A stretch of DNA of 64,000 bases from an uncultured Oscillospiraceae bacterium (GCA_910584045.1 CAJTYO010000005.1:28683-92682), one strand, 5' to 3'. Counted from the first letter of the stretch, positions 7,413 through 15,535 are shown. Numbers and translations: made by a program. The notes: a model not told the origin generated them from the letters alone.

Positions 7413-8117
7413 CTATATGGCCTCTGCGAAGCGGTATCCTACCTTGAATATTGTTTGGATATACTCATTGTTTTTGGGATGAAGCCCAAGCTTTTGCCGC
7501 AGCGAGGAGATATGATCAGATACAGTAGATGCCCCCAGATTTCCATTTGTCTTCCAGACGTAGGAGTAGATTTGCTCTTTAGAAAAAGCAACTCCAGGGC
7601 TGTTGGCCAATAAATATAAGAGATCAAACTCTTTTGGCGTCAGATAGACGGCATGGCCCCGCATCCTCACATGGCGGCGTAGGGGGTCAATAAACAGTTC
7701 TTTGTGTTCAATACAGGGAAGTAGATTCCCGGCATGCACACATCTTATCCGTTCTTCTCTGCGTAATACTCCATTAAGGAGCGCGAGGATCTCCCTTAGA
7801 TCAACAGGCAATTCAACACATACGTCTGCACCTTGGTTGAGCATATCCGCCCGGTCTGCACTGCCAGAAAATGCAGATGTCAGGATAATATACGGCGGCG
7901 GACATAGGAACCTGTCCACTATCTCCGTCAAAAGGGAACGCGCAGCATCTATGTCGAGGTCAAGCCAAAGAAACGCAGGACTATTAGTGTGTAGTATAGA
8001 CAGAGCTTCTTGCATATCTCCTGCGATAGTCGCAAGAATACCGTGTTTAGCCAAAGTGTCACATACTAACCCACTATACTCAATATGGGATGAAAGGAGT
8101 AAAATGTTCTGTTTCAT
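7413..8117 (-). CDS. OmpR-family response regulator (orphan)
   Basis: The 234-residue protein has an N-terminal receiver-like domain (MKQNILLLSSHIEYSGLVC; the acidic segment LWLDLDID near residue 50 would hold the phosphoacceptor Asp) and a C-terminal winged helix (VYLTPKEFDLLYLLANSPG, later TVSDHISSLRQKLG). The start has AGGA seven bases upstream; a longer frame begins upstream without a site. No histidine kinase is nearby. The receiver lacks the usual Asp-Asp pair at the start of the domain, so it may be an atypical, phosphorylation-independent regulator. Probably cargo of the island or controls a lost neighbour. Confidence 0.8.
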   Translation of the reverse strand: MKQNILLLSSHIEYSGLVCDTLAKHGILATIAGDMQEALSILHTNSPAFLWLDLDIDAARSLLTEIVDRFLCPPPYIILTSAFSGSADRADMLNQGADVCVELPVDLREILALLNGVLRREERIRCVHAGNLLPCIEHKELFIDPLRRHVRMRGHAVYLTPKEFDLLYLLANSPGVAFSKEQIYSYVWKTNGNLGASTVSDHISSLRQKLGLHPKNNEYIQTIFKVGYRFAEAI

Positions 8118-8254
8118 AAATTTTCCTGCATAGAAATAATTTGAAAAACCGACTCCTTCTGTCTGCGGCAGTGTAATCTGCCCTGAACCCAATCTGTTCT
8201 GGAAAGGGACTGTCATATATAAAAGAAGCCTGTTAGTTTGTGGATATATAAAGC

Positions 8255-8286
8255 GGGGGTGCGGACCATAATCAGTCCGCACCCCC
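8255..8286 (-). terminator. Perfect 12-bp hairpin downstream of the 8298-8756 fragment
   Basis: GGGGGTGCGGAC pairs with GTCCGCACCCCC over an eight-base loop. On the minus strand it is followed by GCTTTATAT, a weak T tract. Confidence 0.65.
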
Positions 8287-8297
8287 TCATGAGAATG

Positions 8298-8756
8298 TTA
8301 TGGTGTTACCAGCCGTGTCGGGAAATCGTTCGTATTATAGCACATGACCACATCCTGTCCGGATGTGCATTCAATCTGGACCATCAGTCTCTCGTTTGCC
8401 AGAGAAACTGTCGGACAGTTGAAAGAGAACTGGGAGGGGTGATTGCCCGTCCCTGTAGTGGAAACATCCAACGTCTGTGATCCCAGCAGAACAGGGGCGT
8501 TACCAGCTGCATTTGTCTTATACAGTGCAACACTGACCTCTGTTCCAGCAGCCGCAGGAGCTGTCCACAGCGTGAAATTCCATTCACCAGCAGCGTAGTC
8601 TCCGCTCAGAGCGGGAGTATACCACCGATTAGCTGCACTGGTGATAGTCTTGATGGGCTGCCAGCCAGTCAGTGTCGCGTTATTTGCCTGCAAACTCTCG
8701 CCATCGATGCCTTCCACAACAGAATTGTACAGATACCAAACATTGCTATTACAGAA
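8298..8756 (-). pseudogene. C-terminal fragment of an unknown beta-rich protein
   Basis: The frame is open for 152 codons after a TAG, with no ATG; a GTG at 8717 is the first possible start and has no ribosome site. The sequence is Thr/Ala/Asn-rich with alternating hydrophobic residues (GEWNFTLWTAPAAAG, EVSVALYKTNAAGN, RLMVQIECTSGQDVV), as in a secreted or surface beta-sandwich domain. I do not recognise the family. Its upstream end runs head-on into the XRE fragment on the other strand, so at least one of the two lost its 5-prime end by rearrangement. Confidence 0.5.
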
Positions 8757-9050
8757 CTACGCCTACGAAAAAATGTGTCAGAGTATCAAATGAGTACGGC
8801 ATTAGGGCAAAACCATGGATACATCCAAGCTATTTCGTCTGGTAAATCATTACCATCTATGGCACAATTTTTGAATATCTGTGACTTTTTTGAAATTACA
8901 CCGCTAGAGTTTTTCGATTCTGAAACTGCTAACCCGCAACTCATTCATATTGCGATGGAAGGGATGTACTTTCGATGTGAAGGAAAGCCAATCGTAGATT
9001 ACTATGTTTTCATGCAGATTACTGTCCATTGTAAGCCCCCCATACGGTAG
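8742..9050 (+). pseudogene. XRE-family regulator lacking its N-terminus
   Basis: The frame reads AITELRLRKNVSEYQMSTAL, then SGKSLPSMAQFLNICDFFEI and PLEFFD. That is the usual XRE pattern in clostridia (helix-turn-helix about residues 5-60), but the first residues and an ATG with ribosome site are missing; the frame continues upstream without a start. An internal ATG at 8775 would cut off the first helix. The tail is short. It is probably a dead repressor of the island. Confidence 0.6.
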
Positions 9051-9085
9051 TCTGTAGGTTGTGCCCCCCTGTTAGCGCCGGGGGG

Positions 9086-9117
9086 CTCCCGGAGGGAGCG
9101 ACCCTCCGGGAGTTTTT
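9086..9117. terminator. Terminator after the XRE fragment
   Basis: CTCCCGGAGGG (9086-9096) pairs perfectly with CCCTCCGGGAG (9102-9112), followed by TTTTT on the plus strand. It also lies ten bases after the stop of the minus-strand gene 9127-9414. Confidence 0.85.
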
Positions 9118-9126
9118 ACGCTTCAA

Positions 9127-9414
9127 TTACTCGTCCAGCTCCGCCAGAATCACGCGCTGCTTGTCGTCGAAGAACAGCCGCACACGGCTGCCAATCTCCA
9201 GATCCTTCCAGACCTCCGGAGACAGGCACTTCTTTTTTTCCGCTTTCAGTCCAAACGCTTTGAAGTCTTCCGACTCATAGGTGCTGGCGGGAGAGAGAAC
9301 AAACATGTTGGCAAATGGTGTTTTCTTCTTTTGTTCGTTCTCGAACCGTCCGGCGGCCCAGCCTACGAACACATAGCCGGGGTAACTGGTCTGCACTAAA
9401 AATTCCTCGCCCAT
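9127..9414 (-). CDS. Small protein of unknown function preceded by a structured leader
   Basis: The 95-residue protein begins MGEEFLVQTSYPGYVFVGWA at an ATG seven bases after AAAGGAGG. It has no signal peptide or membrane segment, is charged in the middle (FENEQKKKTP) and ends in a beta-like segment (IGSRVRLFFDDKQRVILAEL). I do not recognise it. Its leader (9415-9583) is the intact copy of the structured element also found at 3240-3413, where the same start codon context lacks a gene. If the leader is a regulator, this protein is its target, which makes the gene worth attention despite its unknown function. Confidence 0.6.
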   Translation of the reverse strand: MGEEFLVQTSYPGYVFVGWAAGRFENEQKKKTPFANMFVLSPASTYESEDFKAFGLKAEKKKCLSPEVWKDLEIGSRVRLFFDDKQRVILAELDE

Positions 9415-9583
9415 ATAGGGTCCTCCTTTCTGGGGTCCTGCCCCTGCTCCTTTTTTCAGGAAAGCCTTGTTTCCACCCAGCGGTCTACGGGTTGGTTCCA
9501 CGTGGCTTTTTGATGTGACCTAAACCTGAATAAATGGACAGCCGGACCCGTCGGTCCGACTGTCCATTTACATATTAAAACCT
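9409..9583 (-). ncRNA. Structured leader, copy B, upstream of a small unknown gene
   Basis: Read on the minus strand this leader has: a long hairpin whose arms begin AAATGGACAG and end CTGTCCATTT; CAGG...CCTG enclosing AAAGCC...GGCTTT; an inner hairpin ACCC...GGGT whose loop GTAGACCGCT could pair its GACC with an upstream GGTC (possible pseudoknot); a GGGG-CAGGA-CCCC hairpin; then AAAGGAGG and ATG. Compared with copy A, the ACCC/GGGT pair becomes ATCC/GGAT, a compensatory change, and other differences turn G-C into G-U pairs. No promoter is obvious. I cannot assign it to a known class. Confidence 0.55.
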
Positions 9584-9611
9584 GCCGACACTCCTTCATT
9601 GGCCCGGCTCC

Positions 9612-9640
9612 TTGACTTTTTGCTCATATAGGTCTATTAT
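9612..9640 (+). promoter_or_regulatory. Sigma-A promoter of pyrG
   Basis: -35 TTGACT (9612-9617), 17-bp spacer, -10 TATTAT (9635-9640), 59 bp before the start codon. The start region lacks the GGGC initial sequence and the leader terminator used for CTP control of pyrG in Bacillus. Confidence 0.82.
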
Positions 9641-9698
9641 TAAGACTTAATTTTATTTAGCGGAACGACGCATTTCGCTAAAGCAGGGAGGGCTATTT

Positions 9699-11297
9699 GT
9701 GTCCATCAAGTATATTTTTGTGACCGGCGGAGTCGTGTCTGGATTGGGCAAAGGGATTGCCGCTGCATCCCTGGGGCGTCTGCTGAAACAGCGGGGACTG
9801 AAGGTCCGGGTTCAGAAGCTGGACCCCTATCTCAACGTGGACCCCGGAACTATGAATCCCTATCAACATGGAGAGGTGTTTGTCACCGACGACGGGGCGG
9901 AGACTGATCTGGATCTGGGCCACTATGAGCGGTTCATCGACGAGAATCTGGACATCAATTCCTCCGTCTCCTCAGGTCGGGTGTACTGGGATGTGCTCAA
10001 CCGGGAGCGACGGGGGGACTACCTGGGCGGAACGGTGCAGATCATTCCTCACATCACCGGAGAAATCAAGCGGCGAATCTATCAGCTGGATACGCCGGAC
10101 ACGGACGTGGCTATCGTGGAGATCGGCGGCACTGTGGGAGACATTGAGAGCCAGCCCTTTCTGGAGACTATTCGACAAGTGGCAGCGGAGCGGGGACGAC
10201 ACAATGTTATGTTTATCCACGTCTCTCTTATTGTCTCCATCCCCGGCTCAGAGGAGTTAAAATCGAAGCCCACCCAGCACTCCGCCAAGGAGCTTTTGAG
10301 CTTGGGCATCCAGCCAGATGTGATCCTATGCCGATGTGACCAGCCCGTGCCGAGGGATATTCTGGAGAAAATCTCCCTGTTTTGCAGCATCCCCGTGAAG
10401 AACGCCATCCCCAACCTGACGGCGGACCTGCTCTACGAGGTGCCGCTGATGCTGGAGCGGGAGGGCTTGGCAGACGTGGTGGTGCGGCGGCTGGGACTCA
10501 TTTGTCACACGCCGGACCTCACCGAGTGGGCCGCCATGGTCCACCGGGCCAAGAACCCCGCCAGGGCGGTGGAGATCGCCCTGGTGGGGAAGTATGTGGC
10601 CCTCCACGACGCGTATCTCTCGGTGGTGGAAGCTCTGACCCACGGCGGCATTGAAAACGATGTGCATGTGGATATTCGCTGGGTGGACAGCGAGACAGTG
10701 ACAGGTGAAAATGTTGACTTGCTGCTGGACGGGTGCGCTGGGGTGCTGGTCCCCGGCGGCTTCGGCAGCCGGGGCGTAGAGGGCAAAATCAGCGCCATCC
10801 GGTATGCCCGCGAGAGAGGCGTGCCCTTCCTGGGCATCTGCCTAGGGATGCAGATGGCGGTGGTGGAGCTGGCTCGGAATCGGGCCGGTCTGGCAGGGGC
10901 TCACTCCAGCGAGCTGGATCCCCAGACGAAGTATCCGGTTATCGACCTGCTGCCAGATCAAGCCGAAGTCACGGAGAAGGGCGGGACTATGCGCCTGGGG
11001 AGCTTCCCCTGCCTGTTGGCAGAGAACAGCCGGGCTCGGGAAGCCTACGGCGCAGAGCGCATTGATGAGCGCCACCGCCACCGCTATGAGTTCAACAACG
11101 CCTACCGTCAGGCGTTGGCGGAGACGGAGTTGGTTCTCTCCGGCCTGTCTCCGGACGGACGGTTGGTGGAAATCGTAGAGCTGCGGGATCACCCCTGGTT
11201 CGTAGGGGTCCAGTTCCATCCAGAGCTGAAGAGCCGTCCCAACCGGGCTCACCCCCTGTTCCGGGAGTTTATCCGCGCAGTGAAGATGTACAAATAA
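9699..11297 (+). CDS. pyrG: CTP synthase
   Basis: The 532-residue protein converts UTP to CTP with ATP and glutamine in the cytoplasm. The N-terminal synthetase domain opens with KYIFVTGGVVSGLGKG; the glutaminase domain starts near residue 290 and shows GICLGMQ with the nucleophile Cys380 and the His-Glu pair in VQFHPE near residue 506. Length matches the family (about 535). The start is GTG, with GGGAGGG eight bases upstream. It stands alone between its own promoter and a terminator hairpin. Confidence 0.97.
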   Translation: MSIKYIFVTGGVVSGLGKGIAAASLGRLLKQRGLKVRVQKLDPYLNVDPGTMNPYQHGEVFVTDDGAETDLDLGHYERFIDENLDINSSVSSGRVYWDVLNRERRGDYLGGTVQIIPHITGEIKRRIYQLDTPDTDVAIVEIGGTVGDIESQPFLETIRQVAAERGRHNVMFIHVSLIVSIPGSEELKSKPTQHSAKELLSLGIQPDVILCRCDQPVPRDILEKISLFCSIPVKNAIPNLTADLLYEVPLMLEREGLADVVVRRLGLICHTPDLTEWAAMVHRAKNPARAVEIALVGKYVALHDAYLSVVEALTHGGIENDVHVDIRWVDSETVTGENVDLLLDGCAGVLVPGGFGSRGVEGKISAIRYARERGVPFLGICLGMQMAVVELARNRAGLAGAHSSELDPQTKYPVIDLLPDQAEVTEKGGTMRLGSFPCLLAENSRAREAYGAERIDERHRHRYEFNNAYRQALAETELVLSGLSPDGRLVEIVELRDHPWFVGVQFHPELKSRPNRAHPLFREFIRAVKMYK

Positions 11298-11300
11298 TAA

Positions 11301-11341
11301 AGCCCCGCCTGAGAAAAGTCTTCTCAGGCGGGCTCCGGTTT
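11301..11341. terminator. Hairpin after pyrG, shared with the convergent gene
   Basis: AGCCCCGCCTGAGAA pairs with TTCTCAGGCGGGCT with one bulged C. It falls between the pyrG stop and the stop of the opposing DUF4177-like gene. Confidence 0.75.
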
Positions 11342-11540
11342 ACTTTTCAGGGATTTCTTTCTCAAAAATCAGGTCCATGGATTTGATTCCGCCGTAACTG
11401 GAGAAGGTCAGAGGTACATATCCCACATACCGCCAGCCATTCCGGGCCTCCCGGTCGATGACCTCACGGTGAGTACCCTCGGCATTGTTGATCCAAAAGC
11501 CGCCTCCGGTGTCGATCACGATATACTGGTACTCGTACAT
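11340..11540 (-). CDS. DUF4177-like small protein
   Basis: This 66-residue protein begins MYEYQYIVIDTGGGFW and contains the short fold LNREARNGWRYVGYVP-type segment seen here as REARNGWRYVGYVPL, characteristic of DUF4177 (a small alpha-beta domain of unknown role). AAGGAGG lies five bases before this ATG; an ATG six codons earlier would place the ribosome site inside the gene. It is 75 bp upstream of nothing in the same direction except metG, whose stop is further right, so it may be the last gene after metG. No function can be assigned. Confidence 0.65.
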   Translation of the reverse strand: MYEYQYIVIDTGGGFWINNAEGTHREVIDREARNGWRYVGYVPLTFSSYGGIKSMDLIFEKEIPEK

Positions 11541-11615
11541 CAGCGCCTCCTTTGACAAATGGTTCCATATTGCCGCGCTCGCATTGTTGGGATGCTAGGG
11601 CAGTCCTGCGGCAAC

Positions 11616-13592
11616 CTAGCAAAGCTTCGCGCCCGCGGGAATTTTATCGTCCACCATCAGCAGGTTCAGGCATTCCTCGCCCTTTTCGGTGTGAACGGCG
11701 GAAATCAGCATCCCCTGGCTCTCCTGACCCATCATCTTCCGAGGGGGCAGGTTCACGATGGCCACCAAAGTTTTGCCGAGCAGGTCCTCCGGGGCATACC
11801 ACTTGGCAATGCCGGAGAGAATCTGCCGGTCTGTGCCGGTGCCGTCGTCCAGAGTGAATTTCAGCAGCTTGTCGGACTTCTTCACCCTCTGGCAGTCCTT
11901 CACCTTCACAGCCCGGAAGTCGGACCTGCAGAAGGTGTCGAAGTCCACCTTCTCCTCCGCCTGGGGCTCGATCTCCACGGCGGGCAGGGCGGCCTTTTTC
12001 GCCTCCTCCTGGATGCGCTCCAGCTCCTCCAGCTCCTTGGTTATGTCGATACGCGGGAACAGGTTCTCGCCCTTGTGGACCTCCGCGCCGGCGGGCAGGA
12101 CACCCCATTTCTCTGCGCTGTCCCAGGTCCGGGCTGTCTCGTCCGCGCCAAGCTGGGCAAAAATCCTTCCGCAGCTCTCCGGCATGAAGGGGGTCAGCAG
12201 CACTGTGCATACCCGGATGGTCTCCAGCAGGTTGTAGAGCACCGTGGCCAGCCGGGTTCCGTTGGCCGTCATATCCTTGGCCAGAGTCCAGGGAGCATTC
12301 TCGTCGATATACTTGTTGGCCCGCTGGATGACCTTGAAAACCTCCTCCAGGGCGTTCTGGAATTGGAACTTCTTCATCTGCTCCTCGTATCGCCTGCGCA
12401 GGTCGGTCACCATAGCTGTCAGTCCGCTGTCCAGCTCCGGATTATCCTGCCGGACCGCTGGGAGCTTGCCGTCAAAGTATTTGTCCGCCATGGCGGTGGT
12501 ACGGCTGACCAGATTGCCCAGGTCGTTGGCAAGATCAGTATTGATGGTCTGGATGAGCAGCTCGTTGGAAAAGTTGCCGTCGGTCCCAAAGGGGAAGGTC
12601 CGCAGCAGGAAGAACCGCAGCGCATCCACGCCGTACCGCTCCGCCAGCATATAGGGGTCCACCACGTTGCCCTTGGATTTCGCCATCCGTCCGCCGTCCA
12701 GCATCAGCCAGCCGTGGCCGTAGACCTTTTTCGGCAGGGGGAGGTCCAGGCTCATGAGGAACGCAGGCCAGTAGATGGCGTGAAACCGGACGATCTCTTT
12801 GCCCACGAAGTGGACATCGGCGGGCCAGAACCTGTCTGCGTCGTTATATTTGTCGTTCTGATAGCCCAGGGCGGTCATGTAGTTGAACAGTGCGTCCAGC
12901 CATACGTAGACCACATGGCCCGGGTCGAAATCCACGGGTACGCCCCAGGTGAAGCTGGTGCGGGAAACGCACAGGTCCTGCAAGCCGCCTTCGCAGTCGA
13001 TGAAGTTGTTGACCATCTCGTGTACCCGGCTCTTGGGCTCCAGGAAATCCGTATTCAGCAGCAGATCTCTCACCCGGTCCGCGTACTTAGAGGCCTGAAA
13101 GAAGTAAGCCTCCTCCTCGGCATCGATGACTTCCCGGCCGCAGTCGGGGCACTTGCCGTCCGCCAGCTGGCTTTCGGTCCAAAAGCTTTCGCAGGGCTTG
13201 CAGTACTTGCCCTTATAGGAGCCCTTATAGATATCGCCGTTTTCGTACATCTTCCGGAAAATCTTCTGGATAGCGGCGACATGATACTCGTCGGTTGTGC
13301 GGATGAAGCGGTCGTATTGAACGTTCATCAGCTTCCACAGATCCAGCACTCCGCCGGGGGCAGTGACGATATTGTCCACGAATTGCTGGGGGGTGACTCC
13401 GGCCTCTTTAGCCTTGTCCTCGATTTTCTGACCGTGCTCGTCGGTGCCGGTGAGGAACATGACGTCGTAGCCTTGGAGCCGCTTGTACCGGGCCATGGCA
13501 TCAGTGGCCACGGTGCAGTAAGCGTGGCCGATGTGGAGCTTCCCAGAGGGGTAGTAAATGGGGGTAGTGATATAAAAATGTTTGTTGTCCAT
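11616..13592 (-). CDS. metG: Methionine--tRNA ligase
   Basis: The 658-residue enzyme charges tRNA-Met in the cytoplasm. It shows the HIGH motif at residues 20-23, a zinc knuckle CKPC...CPDC near 128-147, the KMSKS-type loop MAKSKGN near 300 and an alpha-helical anticodon domain (about 380-530). Its C-terminus is a Trbp111/EMAP-like tRNA-binding OB domain from about 550 (RSDFRAVKVKDCQRV). Length and layout are those of the dimeric type 1 enzyme of Firmicutes. TGGAGG precedes the ATG. A short 34-codon frame with a strong ribosome site lies 25 bp upstream. I see no T-box in front. Confidence 0.97.
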   Translation of the reverse strand: MDNKHFYITTPIYYPSGKLHIGHAYCTVATDAMARYKRLQGYDVMFLTGTDEHGQKIEDKAKEAGVTPQQFVDNIVTAPGGVLDLWKLMNVQYDRFIRTTDEYHVAAIQKIFRKMYENGDIYKGSYKGKYCKPCESFWTESQLADGKCPDCGREVIDAEEEAYFFQASKYADRVRDLLLNTDFLEPKSRVHEMVNNFIDCEGGLQDLCVSRTSFTWGVPVDFDPGHVVYVWLDALFNYMTALGYQNDKYNDADRFWPADVHFVGKEIVRFHAIYWPAFLMSLDLPLPKKVYGHGWLMLDGGRMAKSKGNVVDPYMLAERYGVDALRFFLLRTFPFGTDGNFSNELLIQTINTDLANDLGNLVSRTTAMADKYFDGKLPAVRQDNPELDSGLTAMVTDLRRRYEEQMKKFQFQNALEEVFKVIQRANKYIDENAPWTLAKDMTANGTRLATVLYNLLETIRVCTVLLTPFMPESCGRIFAQLGADETARTWDSAEKWGVLPAGAEVHKGENLFPRIDITKELEELERIQEEAKKAALPAVEIEPQAEEKVDFDTFCRSDFRAVKVKDCQRVKKSDKLLKFTLDDGTGTDRQILSGIAKWYAPEDLLGKTLVAIVNLPPRKMMGQESQGMLISAVHTEKGEECLNLLMVDDKIPAGAKLC

Positions 13593-13617
13593 AGGACGAA
13601 TCCTCCAGAATTTCTAT

Positions 13618-13722
13618 TTAAAATCCGCGTGACATCTGTCCGTCCGGCCAATCCGGACCATCCCGGAGCGCCATCAGCAGGAATCCGACAGAGTTCTTCC
13701 GTTGTCCGTCAGTTATTCCCAT
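13618..13722 (-). CDS. Short upstream ORF of metG (34 residues)
   Basis: ATG at 13722 is preceded by AAGGAGG with eight bases of spacing, better than the site of metG itself. The peptide runs MGITDGQRKNSVGFLLMALR and ends DWPDGQMSRGF, without runs of methionine codons that would indicate an attenuation peptide (three Met in 34). Stop TAA is 25 bp before the metG start, so the two are probably on one transcript. It could be a small protein or a translation-coupling leader. A weak promoter (TTGTAA, 17 bp, TACATT) lies just upstream. Confidence 0.45.
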   Translation of the reverse strand: MGITDGQRKNSVGFLLMALRDGPDWPDGQMSRGF

Positions 13723-13876
13723 AGCAGCGACCTCCTTTTTACATAGTGATTTTAATGTACCACAAATCCCCTCTCTTTACAAGGCCTGCCCGCCGTTTTT
13801 TGTGCCGGGATGCGGAAAAAACCGGCATATCCGCCGCCTGTAGGCGCATAGGCTTGTCAGAAAGGAGTGAGGCCGG

Positions 13877-14425
13877 ATGGAGCGGGTAGGATTGTACTGC
13901 CAGGGGGAGCACCGGGGAGAGGTGGCCATGTCCCTCTGGGGCCCCAACGGGGCGCGGACGGAAATTGTCGCGTCCATGGGAGACCCGGGGGACGGACTGT
14001 ACCGGGCCTTTCTGATGGGGGAAGGGGGCGAGCTGCCGCTGGGGGTGCTTGCCCCGGAGGAGAGTGGGCGGCTGACGGTATGCCGAAGGCTGTACAACCG
14101 GGATCTGGCGAGGCTGGGTAAAATACTCCGCGGGGAGGCCCGACGCTCCTTCCGCTTCGAGGAGACCGGGCTGTGCTGGCGGGAGACGGGCTGCCCGGCG
14201 CAGCTGTTTCACAGCCGGTTTCTCATTGAGCGCCTGCGTCCTATCGGACGGGCCTGGTGGCGGCGGGAGGGGGAGACGCTGCTGGTGGCCCTTCCACTGG
14301 AGGAGGGACGGCCTTTCCCGTTGGAGGCGCTGTTTTGCCTGGGCCGGGTCCGGTGTGTGGAAGGAAAGCGGTGCGTGGTCTATGCTTTCTGGGAGGAGGA
14401 GCCGTTTTTTTTGTGGGAGGAGTAA
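13877..14425 (+). CDS. Conserved-looking hypothetical protein
   Basis: The 182-residue protein starts at an ATG with AAAGGAG ten bases upstream. The first half alternates beta-like strands around GEVAMSLWGPNG and DGLYRAFLMGEGG; the end is hydrophobic and Glu-rich (RCVVYAFWEEEPFFLWEE). There is no signal peptide or membrane helix. I do not recognise the family. It is not in an operon: the metG leader lies divergently to the left and the radical SAM gene converges from the right. Confidence 0.6.
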   Translation: MERVGLYCQGEHRGEVAMSLWGPNGARTEIVASMGDPGDGLYRAFLMGEGGELPLGVLAPEESGRLTVCRRLYNRDLARLGKILRGEARRSFRFEETGLCWRETGCPAQLFHSRFLIERLRPIGRAWWRREGETLLVALPLEEGRPFPLEALFCLGRVRCVEGKRCVVYAFWEEEPFFLWEE

Positions 14426-14479
14426 AAATTTCTCCGGGCGGCTTTCTTTTGGGGAAAAATTGTGGTAGAATAAGAAAAA

Positions 14480-15502
14480 TTATCCCAGCCGGTCCTCTAT
14501 GTACCGGTTGAGCAGATATCTCTGATAGTCTTCCAAGAAGAATGCCTTTTCCGACGCCGGGTCGCCGTACCGCTCAGCCAGCTCGCCCAGCGTGACCGCA
14601 CGAGCCAACTCCAGGGCGGGAATATCCTCCTCCGCGATCCGGCGGATGATCTCCTCCCGGGGGTCCGTTTTCAGGTTCCCGATCCTCCAGCCTGGCGCCA
14701 TGTGGGTGAAGTTGAAATAAATGTCGAAGGTATTGGCGATGTTCAGCACGATCCGATCCTCATTGCGGGGGATCTCGCGGGCCGTGCTGCCCCGCAGATG
14801 CCGGCAGCACTCTGCCTCGGTCAGCACCTGGCCATAGTCCAGATAATAGGGCCGCAGCGCCTCCGGGATATGATCTTTCTCGATGCGGAGGGGATACAAC
14901 TTCCGATTTTCCCCGTCGCAGCTTCCGGCGTGGACGAAGAATTTGAAGCTTTCTCCGAAGGTCCGGCACCGCTTTTCCAGCTCCATCGTCTCGATCAACC
15001 CCAACAGGGCCGGGATCTCGGCTTTGTTCTCCTCGTTGAGGAACGACTGCCACCGAGGAGCGATCTGGTTTTCCAGCAGGATATCCGTGGCCTGCAGGAG
15101 CTCCCGGAAAGCGCCCCTTCTGCCGGTATATTTGTCCGTCAGCTCTTCCAGCCCAAAGAGGGTCAGCTGGACCCGTTTGGTCCCCGTCTCTTTCAAAAAG
15201 CGGACGTAGTCCGGGTCGCGGACCAGCCGCCAGAAGCTGGCCAGCTCGAACCGCTCCGGCCTTGCGCCCACACTGAGAGCGTTGTCCCGCTCCCAGCGCG
15301 CCCGGTAGTCGTCGCAGAAATCCGGTTCCCGCAGCCAGCTGTAAAACACGACAGTCTGAAAGTCCGGCTTGAAGTAGTCCACCAGCCAGGCATCTGTGCC
15401 GGGTTCCATGGTGCGGTTGGGCATATATCCCAGCCAACAGTGCCGGCAGCGGTTAGGACAGCCGTACAGGTCGGTCACCAAATTCAGCGGCCGATGATGC
15501 AT
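14480..15502 (-). CDS. Radical SAM protein of unknown specificity
   Basis: The 340-residue protein has the radical SAM cluster motif C-x3-C-x2-C at the very start (LYGCPNRCRHCWLGYMPN, Cys 15, 19, 22), so it should bind one 4Fe-4S cluster and cleave S-adenosylmethionine. No SPASM-type Cys-rich tail is visible. Later segments (VQLTLFGLEELTDKYTG, FNFTHMAPGWRIGNL) suit the TIM-barrel fold. I chose MHHRPLN because GGGAGG lies eight bases upstream; earlier in-frame starts have no site. Its own promoter is at 15536-15565. The substrate is unknown and the neighbours give no hint. Confidence 0.8.
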   Translation of the reverse strand: MHHRPLNLVTDLYGCPNRCRHCWLGYMPNRTMEPGTDAWLVDYFKPDFQTVVFYSWLREPDFCDDYRARWERDNALSVGARPERFELASFWRLVRDPDYVRFLKETGTKRVQLTLFGLEELTDKYTGRRGAFRELLQATDILLENQIAPRWQSFLNEENKAEIPALLGLIETMELEKRCRTFGESFKFFVHAGSCDGENRKLYPLRIEKDHIPEALRPYYLDYGQVLTEAECCRHLRGSTAREIPRNEDRIVLNIANTFDIYFNFTHMAPGWRIGNLKTDPREEIIRRIAEEDIPALELARAVTLGELAERYGDPASEKAFFLEDYQRYLLNRYIEDRLG

Positions 15503-15535
15503 GACAACTACCTCCCTTGTCATCAGATGTCCCAA

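Noticed and set aside
4447..9120. tRNA-Val as attachment site with attL/attR
   Set aside because: The integrase is nearby, but I found no direct repeat of the tRNA 3-prime end on the right side of the island within the window.
11559..13724. Very long open frame on the plus strand opposite metG, and similar ones opposite fusA, tuf and the type III genes
   Set aside because: They mirror well-supported genes in GC-rich DNA, have low-complexity His/Gln/Gly/Leu-rich translations and no ribosome sites.
13593..13740. T-box riboswitch upstream of metG
   Set aside because: The gap is only about 150 nt, is largely occupied by a small ORF and lacks the T-box sequence and an antiterminator.
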